Shown here: in pieces, positions 24,067 to 63,800 of the stretch
How positions within the stretch are numbered: position 1 is the stretch's first letter
Layout: each line of letters begins with the position of its first letter
Origin: Fragum whitleyi
Lineage: Eukaryota; Mollusca; Bivalvia; Cardiida; Cardiidae
Direction: 5' to 3'
DNA: 64,000 nucleotides
Assembly (NCBI GenBank): GCA_948146395.1
Contig: OX411556.1
Coordinates: 28,691,653-28,755,652, forward strand
The notes under the pieces: generated by a model
Seen by the model: the letters and a program-made list of their open reading frames with translations, nothing else
What the model was told of the DNA's origin: nothing
Database searches by the model: none
Program-made: the position numbers and the translations under genes

Positions 24067-24984
24067 ATTTGTTTAACTGTATGATGATGACGTGCAAAGA
24101 GGAAATTTTGTTAAATCGTAATATAACGATAACTTCTGAAATTTCCCGACATACTTTCGATTTACTGCTACGATTATATTTAGTCACCCATATGCTTGTA
24201 AGTCCACACATACCTGTTATTTGTACAGTATAAACAGAACGTCCATGCTTATTCGCCACGTGCCGAAGTATAGTGTAAAATCATTGACATGACTGACCGT
24301 AACCTCTATTAGCATACATTACATGCTAGACTGATTGTCACATGGTATCTCCGTTAGGTCTCGTTTAACTTCGTGAACCAAGTTTCATAATATATACCTA
24401 TTAAATGACACTGTGAGGAGTAGATATTTGTCATTGCAAGTGGAAAGATTAAAGAATCAGAAGACGGGAGACGAGACAGTGGTTCGAGTCACTTTAACAG
24501 CATATTTATTTTTCCTCTAGGTTTCAGTCCATTTTATAGATTTTTTCTTTTAATAATGGTGAATATCACTCGATTCTCAAAGTGATTTGCGGTATGTTAT
24601 AATTTACTTGTTTTTCCCGTTAGTTTCTTTTTTAGTTGTTTGAATGGGTTTTGCGCCCCTTTTTATATTTTTCGGTCGTATTGCGGGGGGGGGGGGGGGG
24701 GGCGTAAAACGCTTAACTTTGAATGCCTGGTATTTCTCTTACGAATTCTACCACGACAACTCTTCCAAAACTCAAGTTAATAATCCAACATCGGTCTTCG
24801 ATTTTCAACCAAATTTGTCTTTTAGGCATTTTGACAGAATCTTGTGTTTTATATATTTGAGTTCAGGAGATAAAATGCGATAAATGAAACGGGCTGTGCA
24901 AACAATTATTGTCATTCAAACACGAGATAACTAGTCAAATTGGGGCTAACAGAAAAAAAATAAAAATAAAAATATCGAAAAAAA
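24067..24984. other. Non-coding, with a G-run and a SINE-tail fragment
   Basis: A stretch near 24636-24680 resembles the tail of the main SINE family (TTGTTTGAATGGGTTTTGCGCC) and is followed by a run of about 19 G. No gene. Confidence 0.4.
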
Positions 24985-25072
24985 AAAATCAGTGAGATGA
25001 AAGCAGGTTCGAACTCACGATCCTCGCACCTGTAGTCATCAGACTAAACCTCTCGACCACACAGTCAAACTT
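24985..25072 (-). mobile_element. tRNA-like head (SINE or tRNA pseudogene)
   Basis: On the minus strand, TGTGGTCGAGAGGTTTAG resembles an A box and GAGTTCGAACC a B box, spaced as in a long-variable-arm tRNA. Acceptor ends do not pair convincingly, so I do not call a functional tRNA. Confidence 0.4.
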
Positions 25073-25669
25073 TGTGTATTGGAACCATTACATTATACAA
25101 ACATTTTCAAAAACCAAACACTACACGGATTTACGATGTTTTTCGAAAGCTTGCGGCTACCCTCGATGATAAATGTATTCATCGTTTAATTTATTCATTG
25201 CATAAAGGTCAAGTCATGTCAATAATTTCACACTATATCATCGGAATCCTATTCATGAGCCTATCATGTATTCTGCATAAAGGTCAGTTTCAAGTTAATA
25301 CCCCGCTTTACAGACAAGTGTACGTGGAAAGCGGGATACAATTGGGAAACAGTTTGCACCGTTTTGTCATCCTGAACGCAAGTCAGGTTTCAGCTTTGCA
25401 TTTGAATAATCGATTTTTTAATTGCAATTTGATAATATTTGCACTGTGGATTAATAATCCTTCGGGTAAAGTCATATTTTCTTTAGTAAATTTTGTGAAA
25501 ACCGTAAGTTCTGACTTCACTCTAATTCATTTGTTTATTTTATTCATTTATTTGATGTAATTCTTCATTTGTCTTTGTATTTCAGTTATTAATCTGTTTA
25601 ATTTGTTTACATATTTTTTATCTACCAATCTAGTTATTCAAATATTATTAATAGATTCTCTTATGCATT
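25073..25669. other. Non-coding, with a degenerate repeat remnant
   Basis: About 25290-25400 resembles the interior of the GGGCCAACTT element at 38116 (CCCGCTTTAC, CAAGTGTACG, AAAGCGGG). A 162-codon open frame here has no domain motif and overlaps that remnant. Confidence 0.4.
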
Positions 25670-25760
25670 TATTTGTTTATCTATTTATTCACACAATTAT
25701 TTTCACTTATTTATCAATTTCATCATGAATATATATTTATTCATTTATTTTCTTACATAT

Positions 25761-25803
<43 letters not shown>

Positions 25804-25945
25804 TTTTATTTATTTATATATTTATTTATTTATCTATTTATTCATTTATTTATTTATTTATTTATTCATTTATTTATTTATTTATTTATTCATTTATTTA
25901 TTTATTTATTTATTATTCATTTATTTATTTATTTATTCACTCATT
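25670..25945 (+). repeat. (TTTA)n microsatellite
   Basis: Long run of TTTA units interrupted by TTCA variants. Open frames through it encode only Phe/Ile/Leu/Tyr runs. Confidence 0.9.
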
Positions 25946-26248
25946 TAGCTGGATATCAATACTTTTTTTGTTTTTTGTTTGTTTATTGAATTGTAATCAA
26001 ATGACTACACTAACCCCCAAAAAACTGTATATATGTAAATTCACTCTGTATAAACTTACTCGTGGCGCCAAATAGGACCATCAAAAGATAAACTAAATAC
26101 AATGTATATGAAACGAGATAAGTTCCAGTAGAGGTCAACCGAAAGTCGCATTTCAAATATTCTTAAAGAAAATGTAAAAAGATCATTGTAGATTCGGAAA
26201 TATCGGCAAGTGCCTCGGATTTGAAATCATTGGGTTCTGCATTCGGAA

Positions 26249-27600
26249 CATCGCTCGGACTTTCTGTAAATTGGAAAGTAACTCGGGCGTAAGTGCAGTA
26301 ATTTTTGATAATTTGTTAGGTATCCTAATTCGGCTTCTGACGGTAGACCTACTTCGGCCAATACGCTACCAAGAAGAACATAAATTTTGCCAGTGCTTTC
26401 TGATTGTCTATGGATATCATAATGGCATATTATAATTTGATTTAAAAAAAAAAAAAAAAAAAAACCAGTAAAACACTGCGTTTTGTTATCCGATTACAAT
26501 ATGCCCAGATTTACCCGTTCGTTGATTTGTTTTCGCAACGTCATGTTTGTGACGCAACATAAACTCACATGTGATATGACGCGCTTTAATTGCATTCGGA
26601 ACATCGCTCGGACTTTTCCGTAACTTAAAAAGTACCTCGGACGTAAGTGTAGTAATTTTGGGTCATTTTTTAGGTAATTCGGCTCCAGGTGGTACTTCGG
26701 TTAATACGCACGAAGAAAATCACATTTTGTTAATTCTTTCCAATCGTCTTTGGAAATCTTTTTGGCATATGATAATTTGATGACAAAACGCAGCAAGACA
26801 CTGCGTTTTGTTATCAAATTATAATATGCCCATTTTTATTTATTCGTTGATTTTGTTTTATGCATCGTCATCCTTAGCTGGATCGTTTATGTTTGTGACG
26901 TCATATAGACCCACGTTCGAAATGACGCGCTTTCATGGCTGCGCCCGTATTATTCCCGAGGTCTATTCCGTAGAATCGCCGAGGCTTCCCGATTGGCTTT
27001 AATTGTTGCGCCTTTCGAGTTCCCGAGGTATAATCCGTAGAATCGCCAAGGGTTCCCGATTAGGGGTTCTGGCCCGGTATTTGTTTTCTACCCAAGGGAG
27101 GGGGATCAAAGCTGCGATAGAGGGGGTGTTTTCTATCTTAGTTCAGAGTATTTCCTTAATAATAGCACAAATCCTTTGTTGCGAGACCATATAGTTAAAT
27201 GGTCATAATATTGGTGTCATTGTAAAATAAAGATTTAAGACTGGCTTTGCCCCTCTTATCTAAACCTCTGCATTGGATAATCGTAAACCTATAAGGTGGG
27301 ATTACCAGCTAGAGGCTGGTAAAGGATTGGGTACTTGCAATCAGGAACCTTCGGCGATTCTACGGTAAAGACCTCAGGATTATACCGGTCGAGCCATAAA
27401 AGCGCGTCATTTCGCATGTGGGTTTACGTCAAATATGACGTTGCAAAAATGAAATCAACAAAAAAAATAAAATTTGGCATACAATAACTTGATTTTGTTT
27501 TACTGCGTTAAGTAATCAATGTATAATATGTCCCAAAGAATTCTCAAGACAATCAGAAAACATTTAAGAGATTTATTTTCCGTGAAGCGTATTGACCAAA
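26249..27600. repeat. Two tandem composite-repeat copies plus an inverted end
   Basis: Units at 26249-26575 and 26594-27060 repeat the family seen at 20884 (CATTCGGAACATCGCTCGGAC, CTCGGACGTAAGTG, AACACTGCGTTTTG). The second continues into GACGCGCTTTCATGG and GGTCTATTCCGTAGAATCGCC. At 27344-27430 the latter part reappears inverted (GGCGATTCTACGG...AAGCGCGTCATTTCG), followed by an inverted remnant of the AT-rich half. A short SINE fragment (about 27278-27340) sits between. Probably one element with inverted ends that has been rearranged. Confidence 0.55.
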
Positions 27601-27612
27601 ATACACAATAAT

Positions 27613-27839
27613 TTAACCCTTTCCTGTTTTACATATTTTGGACCTGTCCAAATTCAAAGGTTTTGCAGACGAAAATTTAAAGTGGATTTAATTGAAAAAT
27701 AACCATTCAGTAGGGTAGAAAATAGTGTGGAAAAAGAAGAAATTGCTTGTCAGAAGCAATTTCTTCTTTTTTCACAATGTTTTCTCACTCATAAAATCAC
27801 AGGCACGTAAAAAGCAGGGATTAAACAGCAAAGGGTTAA
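27613..27839 (+). mobile_element. piggyBac-like MITE TTAACCCTTTCCTG, copy 2
   Basis: TTAA at both ends (27613-27616, 27836-27839), same ends and central hairpin as the copy at 23064. It ends 83 bp upstream of the lectin start codon. Confidence 0.85.
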
Positions 27840-27922
27840 ACCAAAGTTTAGCTTTGTGTGACAATAATTGGCGTCAAAATTTTAAGTTACTCTTGCAATA
27901 TCTCACGCGTATTCCTTTCAGA

Positions 27923-56143
<28,221 letters not shown>

Positions 56144-56164
56144 TCTCTTTCATGCGGACATCAA

Positions 56165-56170
56165 ATTAAA
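56165..56170 (+). promoter_or_regulatory. Candidate polyadenylation signal ATTAAA
   Basis: ATTAAA 22 bases after the lectin stop codon and before the next MITE (56201). A common variant of AATAAA. A very short 3' untranslated region would result. Confidence 0.4.
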
Positions 56171-56200
56171 TTATTCGTCTAAAATTCTGGTTCGAATAAG

Positions 56201-56429
56201 TTAACCCTCCCTGTTTTTTCAAATTTTGGACCTGTCCAAATTCAAAGGTTTTGCAGACAAAAAAATAAAGTGGATTTAATTTGAAAAATAACCATTCAGT
56301 AGGGTAGAAAATAGTGTGGAAAAAGAAGAAATTGCTTGTCAGAAGCATTTTTTTCTTTTTTTCACAATGTTTTCTCAATCATAAAAACACAGGCACGTAA
56401 AAAGCAGGGATTAAACAGCAAAGGGTTGA
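56201..56429 (+). mobile_element. piggyBac-like MITE TTAACCCTTTCCTG, copy 5
   Basis: TTAA at the left, TTGA at the right. The central hairpin has a mutated loop-side arm (AAGCATTTTTTTC). The most degraded of the six copies. Confidence 0.8.
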
Positions 56430-56457
56430 ACAAAAATTATAATAAAAGAATCTGTAC

Positions 56458-56695
56458 CCGAGGTTATAAAACTTTTCTCAGGCTCAATTCAAAATTTTCT
56501 AATATTTCAATTTGAGACAAAAGCCGTAAATCTGCTTTTTAGTCATTTTAATGTATTAACATAAAAGATGATATTAATGTGTTGTTATAAATAACAACTT
56601 ATTAATATTATCATTTATTTTTCATACATTTATTTCCATTTACAATTTTAGAAAATTGAGCCTGAGCCTGAGAAAAGTTTTATAACCCTGGGCCC
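56458..56695. mobile_element. MITE with GGTTATAAAACTTTTCTC ends
   Basis: Left GAGGTTATAAAACTTTTCTC then AGGCTCAATT; right is the inverse with GAGCCT duplicated. About 238 bp, AT-rich interior. Confidence 0.65.
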
Positions 56696-57605
56696 TGATG
56701 AGGCAAAATCAGTTTTCTGAGAACAAAATCGAAGTATTTGAATTCGTTATTAAGAGAAAATTGTAATTATCACCTTTTAAACTCGTTACGTGAACAAAGC
56801 CCGATCCGGTTATCAAAGAACATTGGGATCAGATATGTGAAATATATTGCAAACATTTTCTCAATCGAAACGAAGCATTTACTCAAATTTAAACCTGTGA
56901 TTAAAGCTGTAATTCTGTAAGAATAGATTAAATGTTTGAACATAAAAGACAATACAAACACGTGATCCTTTTTGGAATTTGAAAGAAAGAGTCCCTAGGA
57001 CCAGCATAATTTGAAACAATGACTCCGAGTCCCAACCTGTTCCCAACTTCACATGGACATAAAGCCTATGTAGGAATATTGCACATTGAGATAATAAATT
57101 CAGAGCTTGATCTAGTCTCCGAGTTTATTATTTTTACTTCTTTACCGCAGGTGCTTATATAACTTGTTTGGCAGGTTAAGTTAAGCCAACAAAAGTTTGG
57201 TCATTTTCACAATTCAGTATGAAAGATTTGTAACAAGTATTGCTTAAATCTTTTCATCGTGCATCCCATGGACTGACATATTTGGAAAAAAAATATTTGT
57301 CGTTTGTGAAATATGTACACCTTTGATGCAGAATGCACAGCAAAATGAATCAAAGCCTCGTCATGATAAATTCTCCCAACCTCGACCAGATAACACTACG
57401 GACTCGTACCCGCGACCTCTGTGACCCAAAGCCAGTGTTCTACCTCGTCGCTATAAAAGCTCACTTGAATTGCTAGGCAGTACAAACACCCCTTATACTC
57501 AACCACGCTACATATGCACTTGTGAAATTCTTGGAAATGCCATGCATTTCCTCATTTGCTTAACTTAAACGAATTTCTAATTATGAAATAATTTCATTTT
57601 TGCGT
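56696..57605. other. Downstream flank, with one tRNA-like head
   Basis: On the minus strand at about 57385-57470, an A-box-like TAGCGACGAGGTAGAACA and B-box-like GGTACGAGTCC with a TTTGGGT anticodon-loop region form a tRNA-like pseudogene or SINE head. No coding region. Confidence 0.4.
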
Positions 57606-57755
57606 TGATGTGTTCACTAATTAAGCCTGATGGGAGAGGAAATATTCCAAAAGGAAAATCCTAGGGCGGAGCCCGAGGATTTATCTTTGCATTTAGGCCC
57701 TACCTCCTCCCCCATCAGACATTATTTGTGGCCACATCATCGAGAATGGGAATAT
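57606..57755. mobile_element. Imperfect palindromic element
   Basis: TGATGTGTTCACTAATTAAG...CTGATGGGAGAGG pairs with CCTCCCCCATCAGACATTATTTGTGGCCACATCA; the inner pair is ATCCTAGGGCGGAGCCCGAGGAT. Confidence 0.5.
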
Positions 57756-57811
57756 TTTTTTACCCTCTTCTGGGTGTAAGATAGTAATTAAGCATTTCTC
57801 TGGATGTGAAA

Positions 57812-58040
57812 TTAACCCTTTCCTGTTTTTCAAAATTTTTGACCTGTCCAAATTCAAAGGTTTTGCAGGCGAAAATTTAAAGTGGATTTAATTTGAAAAA
57901 TAACCATTCAGTAGGGTAGAAAATAGTGTGGAAAAAGAAGAAATTGCTTGTCAGAAGCAATTTCTTCTTTTTTCACGATGTTTTCTCAATTATAAAATGA
58001 CAGGCACGTAGAAAGCAGGGATTAAACTGCAAAGGGTTAA
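57812..58040 (+). mobile_element. piggyBac-like MITE TTAACCCTTTCCTG, copy 6
   Basis: TTAA on both sides, 229 bp, central hairpin intact. Confidence 0.85.
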
Positions 58041-58325
58041 TGAAAATGTAACGAAATTGAGAATTTCACAGAAAGCGAAGCTCGTGATTTAGTGGAGCGG
58101 TTATATGACGTCAAAACACTCAACGTTCGCGCAAAAGATGACTTAGCGTAAAAAATGGGCGGAGCTATCTGTTAAAACACATGACATATGAATTTTATAT
58201 CGTTGATGTTGTTCCTTAATCCCATAACCACAGCTTAACTCGGCTGTAATTACGAGGTTTCAGAACCACAAGGACGGTATTATAATGTACATAGAGGATA
58301 TTGAATGAGTGGTCATTGAATACCG

Positions 58326-58708
58326 AATTTATTAAACGAGTCATCTATGAACAGATAAAAACGAGGCTGTGCCGAGTTTTTATTTGTTTTAGATGACGAG
58401 TTTAATAAATTCTGTATTTTATGAGCACAAATTTTATATTCAGTTTAAAATATGACTCGAATTTCTGCGAAAAATCTTCAAAATTCTTGATAATCAACAT
58501 TTCAATTTTCCGCGAAACTTATGACGCCGTTTGAAACTGACGTCACAAAACATAGATTATGACGTCATTTTGGCGGTTACAAAAATAGATTTGCTATTCG
58601 TTCTGAGCTCATTTGCATATTTATTCCACTAGTGTAATAACACCCGTGTAATATTAAAAATATTCAACGGGGTTATTTCACTCCGACGACGTAGGTCTTA
58701 TTATAATT
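58326..58708 (+). repeat. Dispersed repeat shared with 32295-32660, copy 2
   Basis: Same order of blocks: AACGAGGCTGTGCCGAGTTTTTA, TTTATGAGCACAA, CTGACGTCACAA, ATGACGTCATTTTGG, GAGCTCATTTGCATA, GACGTAGGTC. The paired GACGAGTTTAATAAATTC flank is better preserved here. Confidence 0.7.
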
Positions 58709-58938
58709 AATTTTTTTCCTTCTGGATCAGTTGTAAATTTGTGGAATGTTAATGAGTTATGATTCACACTTGTCATTTCTTACATCGCGCTAAGTTTTCT
58801 ACTTTTGTTTTCGATGCGAAACCAAGTAACCCTTCGCCACTAGAACACTGAAACGTCGCACACGCAGCTCAGTTTGCGATGCGTCTGCGACATTTCCCTG
58901 TCCCATGCAACGAACAACATGACTTCTACAGATAATTA

Positions 58939-59315
58939 CATCACGAAATTGACACTCATCTCGTTCAAATCTTTCTTAATCAACGCTCCGGTCGTTCATT
59001 CCAAACACTCAAAATCGCTCTGATTTTTTTTAAAAGATCGACATTGCAAACAATTGATTATATAATAACGTGATCCTATTGGCTGTGCTTGTGCTGATAA
59101 CTATGCGATCAGTTTGTCAGCAAAGACACAAAATCAGAAGAGTACATAGATTTTATTAGAGGGGGTAACAGTTTTCGCCAACTGAGTTCATCGTGAAAGC
59201 AGTTAGCGACATTGCGTTACCTCCTGTAATTACATTCAAAGCCCGCTCCCTTGTTCTCATTCAATTTCCATCCAAAATCGCTCCAAAGTCATTCATCTTG
59301 TCAATTTCACAATAC
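58939..59315 (+). repeat. CATCGTGAAATTGACA-family copy
   Basis: Begins ACATCACGAAATTGACACTC and ends CATCTTGTCAATTTCACAATA, with CGCTCC and CATTCC blocks inside, as in the copy at 28274. Confidence 0.65.
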
Positions 59316-59724
59316 TACTAGCTATGTTTCTAAAAGATGTTAAGTTCAGTAAAATAAGACTCATCTAATCACAAGTAATTGCTACCCTCATTTTGCATTC
59401 ACACTTTTAGAATACTAGTGTCAAATTACAAGGCGTTCGCAAACGTTTTAGATCGCCAACATACATATACATCAACCCAAATATACGTAAAAGATGGCAC
59501 ACATGCATACACATACATGCTATCTTGCTCAAGCGACCACATCTAATAAGCGACTAAGTTCAAATTTCCGTTCCTAAAATGGAAAAAAATATTCAATTGA
59601 TAGTAATGATTGAAACGAATCCTGTGTTGTTAAACTCACTTGCATCGCCTTAATGATACGATTTTTTGTAGCTTCAACCACACAAGATTATTGACATATT
59701 CGTAATAACACACATATTCTATCA
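59316..59724. other. Non-coding, nothing recognised
   Basis: No supported feature. Confidence 0.4.
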
Positions 59725-59894
59725 AATTGATTGATTGATTGATTGAATGGAGTTTTACGCCACTTTAAATATTCTTTCAGTTATATCGCGGCGGATGGAG
59801 CACCTAACAATGGATTCCTGGTATTTCTCTCACCAGTACAACCACCGTACCCTTTCCTAACCTCCAGCTGCTATCTCACATAGGTCTACGATTA
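59725..59894 (-). mobile_element. tRNA-derived SINE, main family, 5'-truncated
   Basis: Starts with the tail (TTGA)n and GAATGGAGTTTTACGCC, then the body complement up to CATAGGTCTACGATTA. The tRNA head is missing. Confidence 0.75.
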
Positions 59895-60129
59895 ACATAT
59901 TCAATCAAAATAATGTTTCTTATTTGTAGATAAAATGTGTACCACGCGACCTGTAAGTGTTCGCTTACTGCACATTTCTTCTGTAAACTGTTGCAGTAAA
60001 CCGGTAGATTGAAATTTAATATATGATCTCAAATAGACTCTTTTACGAACAAGGTCAACTAATAGATAAATTTCCGATATTGCGATTCATTTTTCTGTTG
60101 TCCAAAGAGTATCGCTATATGCGGAGTTA

Positions 60130-60641
60130 ACCGTACAACCGGTTGCGGCGATGACGGGTGAGAGTCAACGATGACAGCATCGAAACATTATGCCGAGGAG
60201 ACGGTAGGTCAAATAAATTTATTCGTGTAAATAAACGATTGAAGCTTTGGTATGCTAAAGCAGATAAATGATCGTGTAAGTGTTCAGCGCTTCTATAGAA
60301 TAAATCTTTTCTCATATCCCTCCCAAATAAGGCCACAATCATTGATTATTTCGGAGGTTTTCCATGAAAAGTTACGAAATTAGACTTTATGCTCTCATAT
60401 TTCGTCTATCTCTAAATAAATGCTATTTTAACTTGTACACAGCTGAAGCCTTATCACCCGCCGATATTTCTTCCAAATTTGAAGCCATAATTCAAAAAAA
60501 TAAGCACACAGCGGGTCCCCAAAGACGACATGTAGTAAGAAAAATGACCCTCTCTTATTTGACCTACCGTCTCCTCGGCATAATGTTCCGATGCTGTCAT
60601 CGTTGACTCTCACCCGTCATCGCCGCAACCGGTTGTACGGT
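60130..60641. mobile_element. 512-bp element with long, almost identical terminal inverted repeats
   Basis: Arms starting ACCGTACAACCGGTTGCGGC match inverted over about 86 bp (60130-60215 against 60556-60641) with only one mismatch seen. The outer end itself contains the palindrome ACAACCGGTTG. An 80-codon internal frame lacks any known motif. Near-identical arms suggest a recent insertion. Target duplication not clear. Confidence 0.75.
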
Positions 60642-62092
60642 GTGCTGATCATAACTTAACATATTTTTTTTAAGAATACAATGTTTCCAAGATCAGATCA
60701 ACAATGTAAAATTTAATACTTTACCATGTCAAAATTGAAACCAAACATTTTATGATTTAAGTTTAAGTTGCATTTAATATGTCTTGATATTGATTGATTC
60801 GTTGCGACATATTTACATGGGCTATAGACAAAGGCATTTTAAAATTTCTTTTGTCGGAGAACTTGTAAGAGAAGCCTAATTAAATCACAGGGATGTCACT
60901 CATCTTCTATCAATTTTTTATAACCAATATTACAATAATGGTTCATTCAACTCAATTGTAAAAGTTATATGTTTCTTATCAAACATTGTCTGAGCTTCTT
61001 TTATTCAGAATTAAAAGCAGTTATTGTTTTTGTACCAAAAATTTTGTATGCAGTACAAACAGAATTTTAGAAAATGTAGTTTCGAAGTTTTGGTCACCAC
61101 TAAAGAGATTCGTGAGTTCCGACTAGCATAAATTCATTGTGTTATTACTCATGCAAAAAAAAAAAAAAAAAAAAAATTACTCATGCATTTTGTAAATCTT
61201 CTTTGGAAGAATCTTCCTATTATTATTTTTTTTATTCTTATCATTTTAAATGACGTTTGTATAAATTGAAATAGAATTAATCAATTAAATTGTGGGGATT
61301 TACTATTTGTATATTATGTTCTTGTGTAATCAAAACATCTACTTGAATAATGCATCGGAAAAATCTGCATGTATTATTATTATATACTATATTATTCAAA
61401 TTATTAAACAAGTAAAATCAATGATTTGGCATGGCTGGGCGAAGTATGATTATGAGCTGTTGCCCCTAAATGTGAAGTAAAGTGGATGCTTTGATATTTA
61501 TTTGCCCTTACAAATACATTGCAACAGTTAATCGCTTCTGGGTTACCATAATTTCGTAGACTCAACCCTTTCAAGCTGACTTTGCGATTTTCCGGGAACA
61601 TTCAACACTGAATTTTGGCTAAAGCTTAACACTCTCATTATATCTAATTACCGACAAACTTTTGTCATTGTTTTGGTAAGTATAATATCGTCGATTCTCT
61701 ACCAAAACCTCGTAGCCAAAGCTTAAACAAGCTGTTGTTACGAGACTTTAGGAGCAGAACACCAAAGATTTTCAAATTGTATCATGATTAAGCAATGCTG
61801 TGCAAGGTAAACAAGAAAACAGAATCCATTTATTTACATATACATTTACAGATACTTTTCTGTGATTGTCACAAACGACAATTAAATGTGGCGTTTCAAA
61901 ACTTCATCTATCTCATCAAAGAGTTCAAATTTCACGCGTGTTCCTCCATGAGTACGTCCGAAAACACTGCCACTGAAAAACCATGCACTATGTATGTCGC
62001 CATGATCGTTAAGTCTATTGATAAGCCCATTCGGAACATCATTCGGCCATTTCCGTAAACTACAACATACCTCGGATGTATGTAAGGCGGAT
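60642..62092. other. Non-coding, with fragments
   Basis: An A-run lies at about 61155-61177. From 62029 to 62095 a fragment of the 20884 family is seen (CATTCGGAACATCATTCGG, CCTCGGATGTA). No gene. Confidence 0.4.
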
Positions 62093-62213
62093 TGGTATGT
62101 AATAGTTATTGTTCATTTCTGACAATTTACGCGATATAACCTAAGCGGAGCGTTAGCGGAGCGCAAGGTTATACGCGTAAATTGTCAGAATATGAACTTT
62201 AACTGTTTTACCG
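62093..62213. mobile_element. Palindromic MITE
   Basis: GTTCATTTCTGACAATTTACGCG pairs with CGCGTAAATTGTCAGAATATGAAC, and ATAACCT with AGGTTAT, around an AGCGGAGCGTTAGCGGAGCG loop. About 120 bp. Confidence 0.65.
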
Positions 62214-62530
62214 ATCGACTTATTTTTTCATCAAATAACGCCAGGTCAAATGAGCTGTGCGTCAATCAATGATGTCAGTCATTTTTGTTGCGTCATACAT
62301 TCTTCAATCAAATCAAGGTAAACAAAAAGTGGGAGGAGCGAATTTAATTTCCATTTCGTTTCTGTAATTATTTTGTCATTTGGCGAGACAAAATCTGTTG
62401 AGAACGTGCGGTGAACACAACCTCGTTGTTGCTGCTATTGGGTTTTGTATTCTTTTCAGATGTTTTTTTTTTTTTCGGACATAATGCCTCCCTTTTTGGA
62501 TTTTGTATCGCATATTCAGCCACACAGTGA

Positions 62531-62776
62531 AAGTGAGTCGGACTATTAATCAAAATGTCCCGCGTTCGATCCCCGACGGCGGCACTCATCCTTTCCGACT
62601 AGTTGTCTCCCACCAATGGGTCGATAGTCGTAGACCTATGTGGGATAGCAGCTGTAGGTTAGGAAAGGAATGGTAGTACTGGTTTAGGAAAAACCAGGAA
62701 TTCGTTGTTGGGTGCTCCACAGAGCCACAGAGATATAACTGAAAGATTGTTAAAAGCAGTGTTAAAACCCATGGGG
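62531..62776 (+). mobile_element. tRNA-derived SINE, main family
   Basis: Part of the head (GTCGGACTATTAATC, GTTCGATCCCCGACGGCGGC) and a full body ending GTTAAAACCCATGGGG. The first part of the head is missing. Confidence 0.75.
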
Positions 62777-63721
62777 AAAAAAACACACTGCATATTCATT
62801 ATCAATAATATGATATTTGCAACAAGACGTAAGTAAATAACATTTATAGTGTATTGAAAAGCTGCAGTTACCAAGTTTTGGATCCCCACCCAAACGTCAC
62901 AGTTAAACGGGTCACGTTGGCTTTCGATATTGAGCAGCTATCACAGGCCTAACATGTTTTGAATCACTTTCTTTCTGCAAATATTGGTATACCTAGAAAA
63001 GAATCCGTGAAGTAGATCTAGGCATTTTATATTTTCTCTACAATTAATTCGCATACATGTACCTTTTATAGGAACATATGATTGCATTTTGTTAAGATTA
63101 GGATTTGAGATACTACTAATTTAAAATGTTGTTCAAGAGTATTCATTTTAAAAAGGAAGTGAGATTTTATGTTGTTTCAACCCTGAAGTCTTTTCTTTTT
63201 ATGTGAATGTGAAAATGTTGAGTTCAGAAAGGTTTGGTTCGACCAAACTCGTCGATGTCACTCTTACTGCAGTATACCATGTAGATTGATATTTTGTTTT
63301 CAGAATCATTGATTGTTCAGCTAAATCTTCTCTTGGTGAACATACAGACAAATTATTTAAGAATGTTCTCCTCCTTTTATCGAGTAACTGTGTATAGGCA
63401 ATAAAAAAAACACTCACAAAACTTTTTTCATAAATACTCGATTACAAGTTAAGGGTCTTTCGGGACATTTAATCAGACAAGATTATGACGTCACTGTCTG
63501 GTATTGAATGTAGTCCCCGCCCTTTATGACCTAAGTATTAGGTAGCTCACTTATTCGAGCAGATCGTCAGGTTACGGGATATATTTTTTGAATTTCAAAC
63601 GAAATAGCGGCCTTTCATTGGAGGAAAAAAATAGGGCGATCGGTAAGTAACGAAATCGTGCATTTTGTTAGGCGGAAACAGTGTAAGAAAAACTAGCACT
63701 GTAGAATTATATCTTTTACAG
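62777..63721. other. Non-coding, nothing recognised
   Basis: AT-rich. Includes TTATGACGTCACTG (about 63484), a CRE-like motif with no gene nearby. Confidence 0.4.
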
Positions 63722-63800
63722 TAAATAACGGCTGAAAAATCTTAATTTTTGAGAATGACGAATCATTCTCAAAAATCAAAATTTTTCAGCCGATATTTAA
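63722..63800. repeat. Near-perfect hairpin
   Basis: CGGCTGAAAAATCTTAATTT and TTGAGAATGA pair with TCATTCTCAA and AAATCAAAATTTTTCAGCCG around CGA, about 70 bp in all. Possibly a tiny MITE. Confidence 0.6.

Noticed and set aside
25072..25560. 162-codon open frame on the plus strand
   Set aside because: No domain or signal pattern; it overlaps a degenerate MITE remnant and ends in T-rich low-complexity DNA.
25673..26075. Hydrophobic Phe/Ile/Tyr/Leu frames resembling membrane proteins
   Set aside because: Translation of (TTTA)n; the same occurs at 38555-38834.
27725..27922. N-terminal extension of lectin exon 1
   Set aside because: Most of the extra codons come from the piggyBac-like MITE hairpin; the ATG at 27923 gives a signal peptide and follows an acceptor-like sequence.
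60364..60606. 80-codon frame within the 512-bp TIR element
   Set aside because: Its C-terminal part is the inverted terminal repeat; no known motif.
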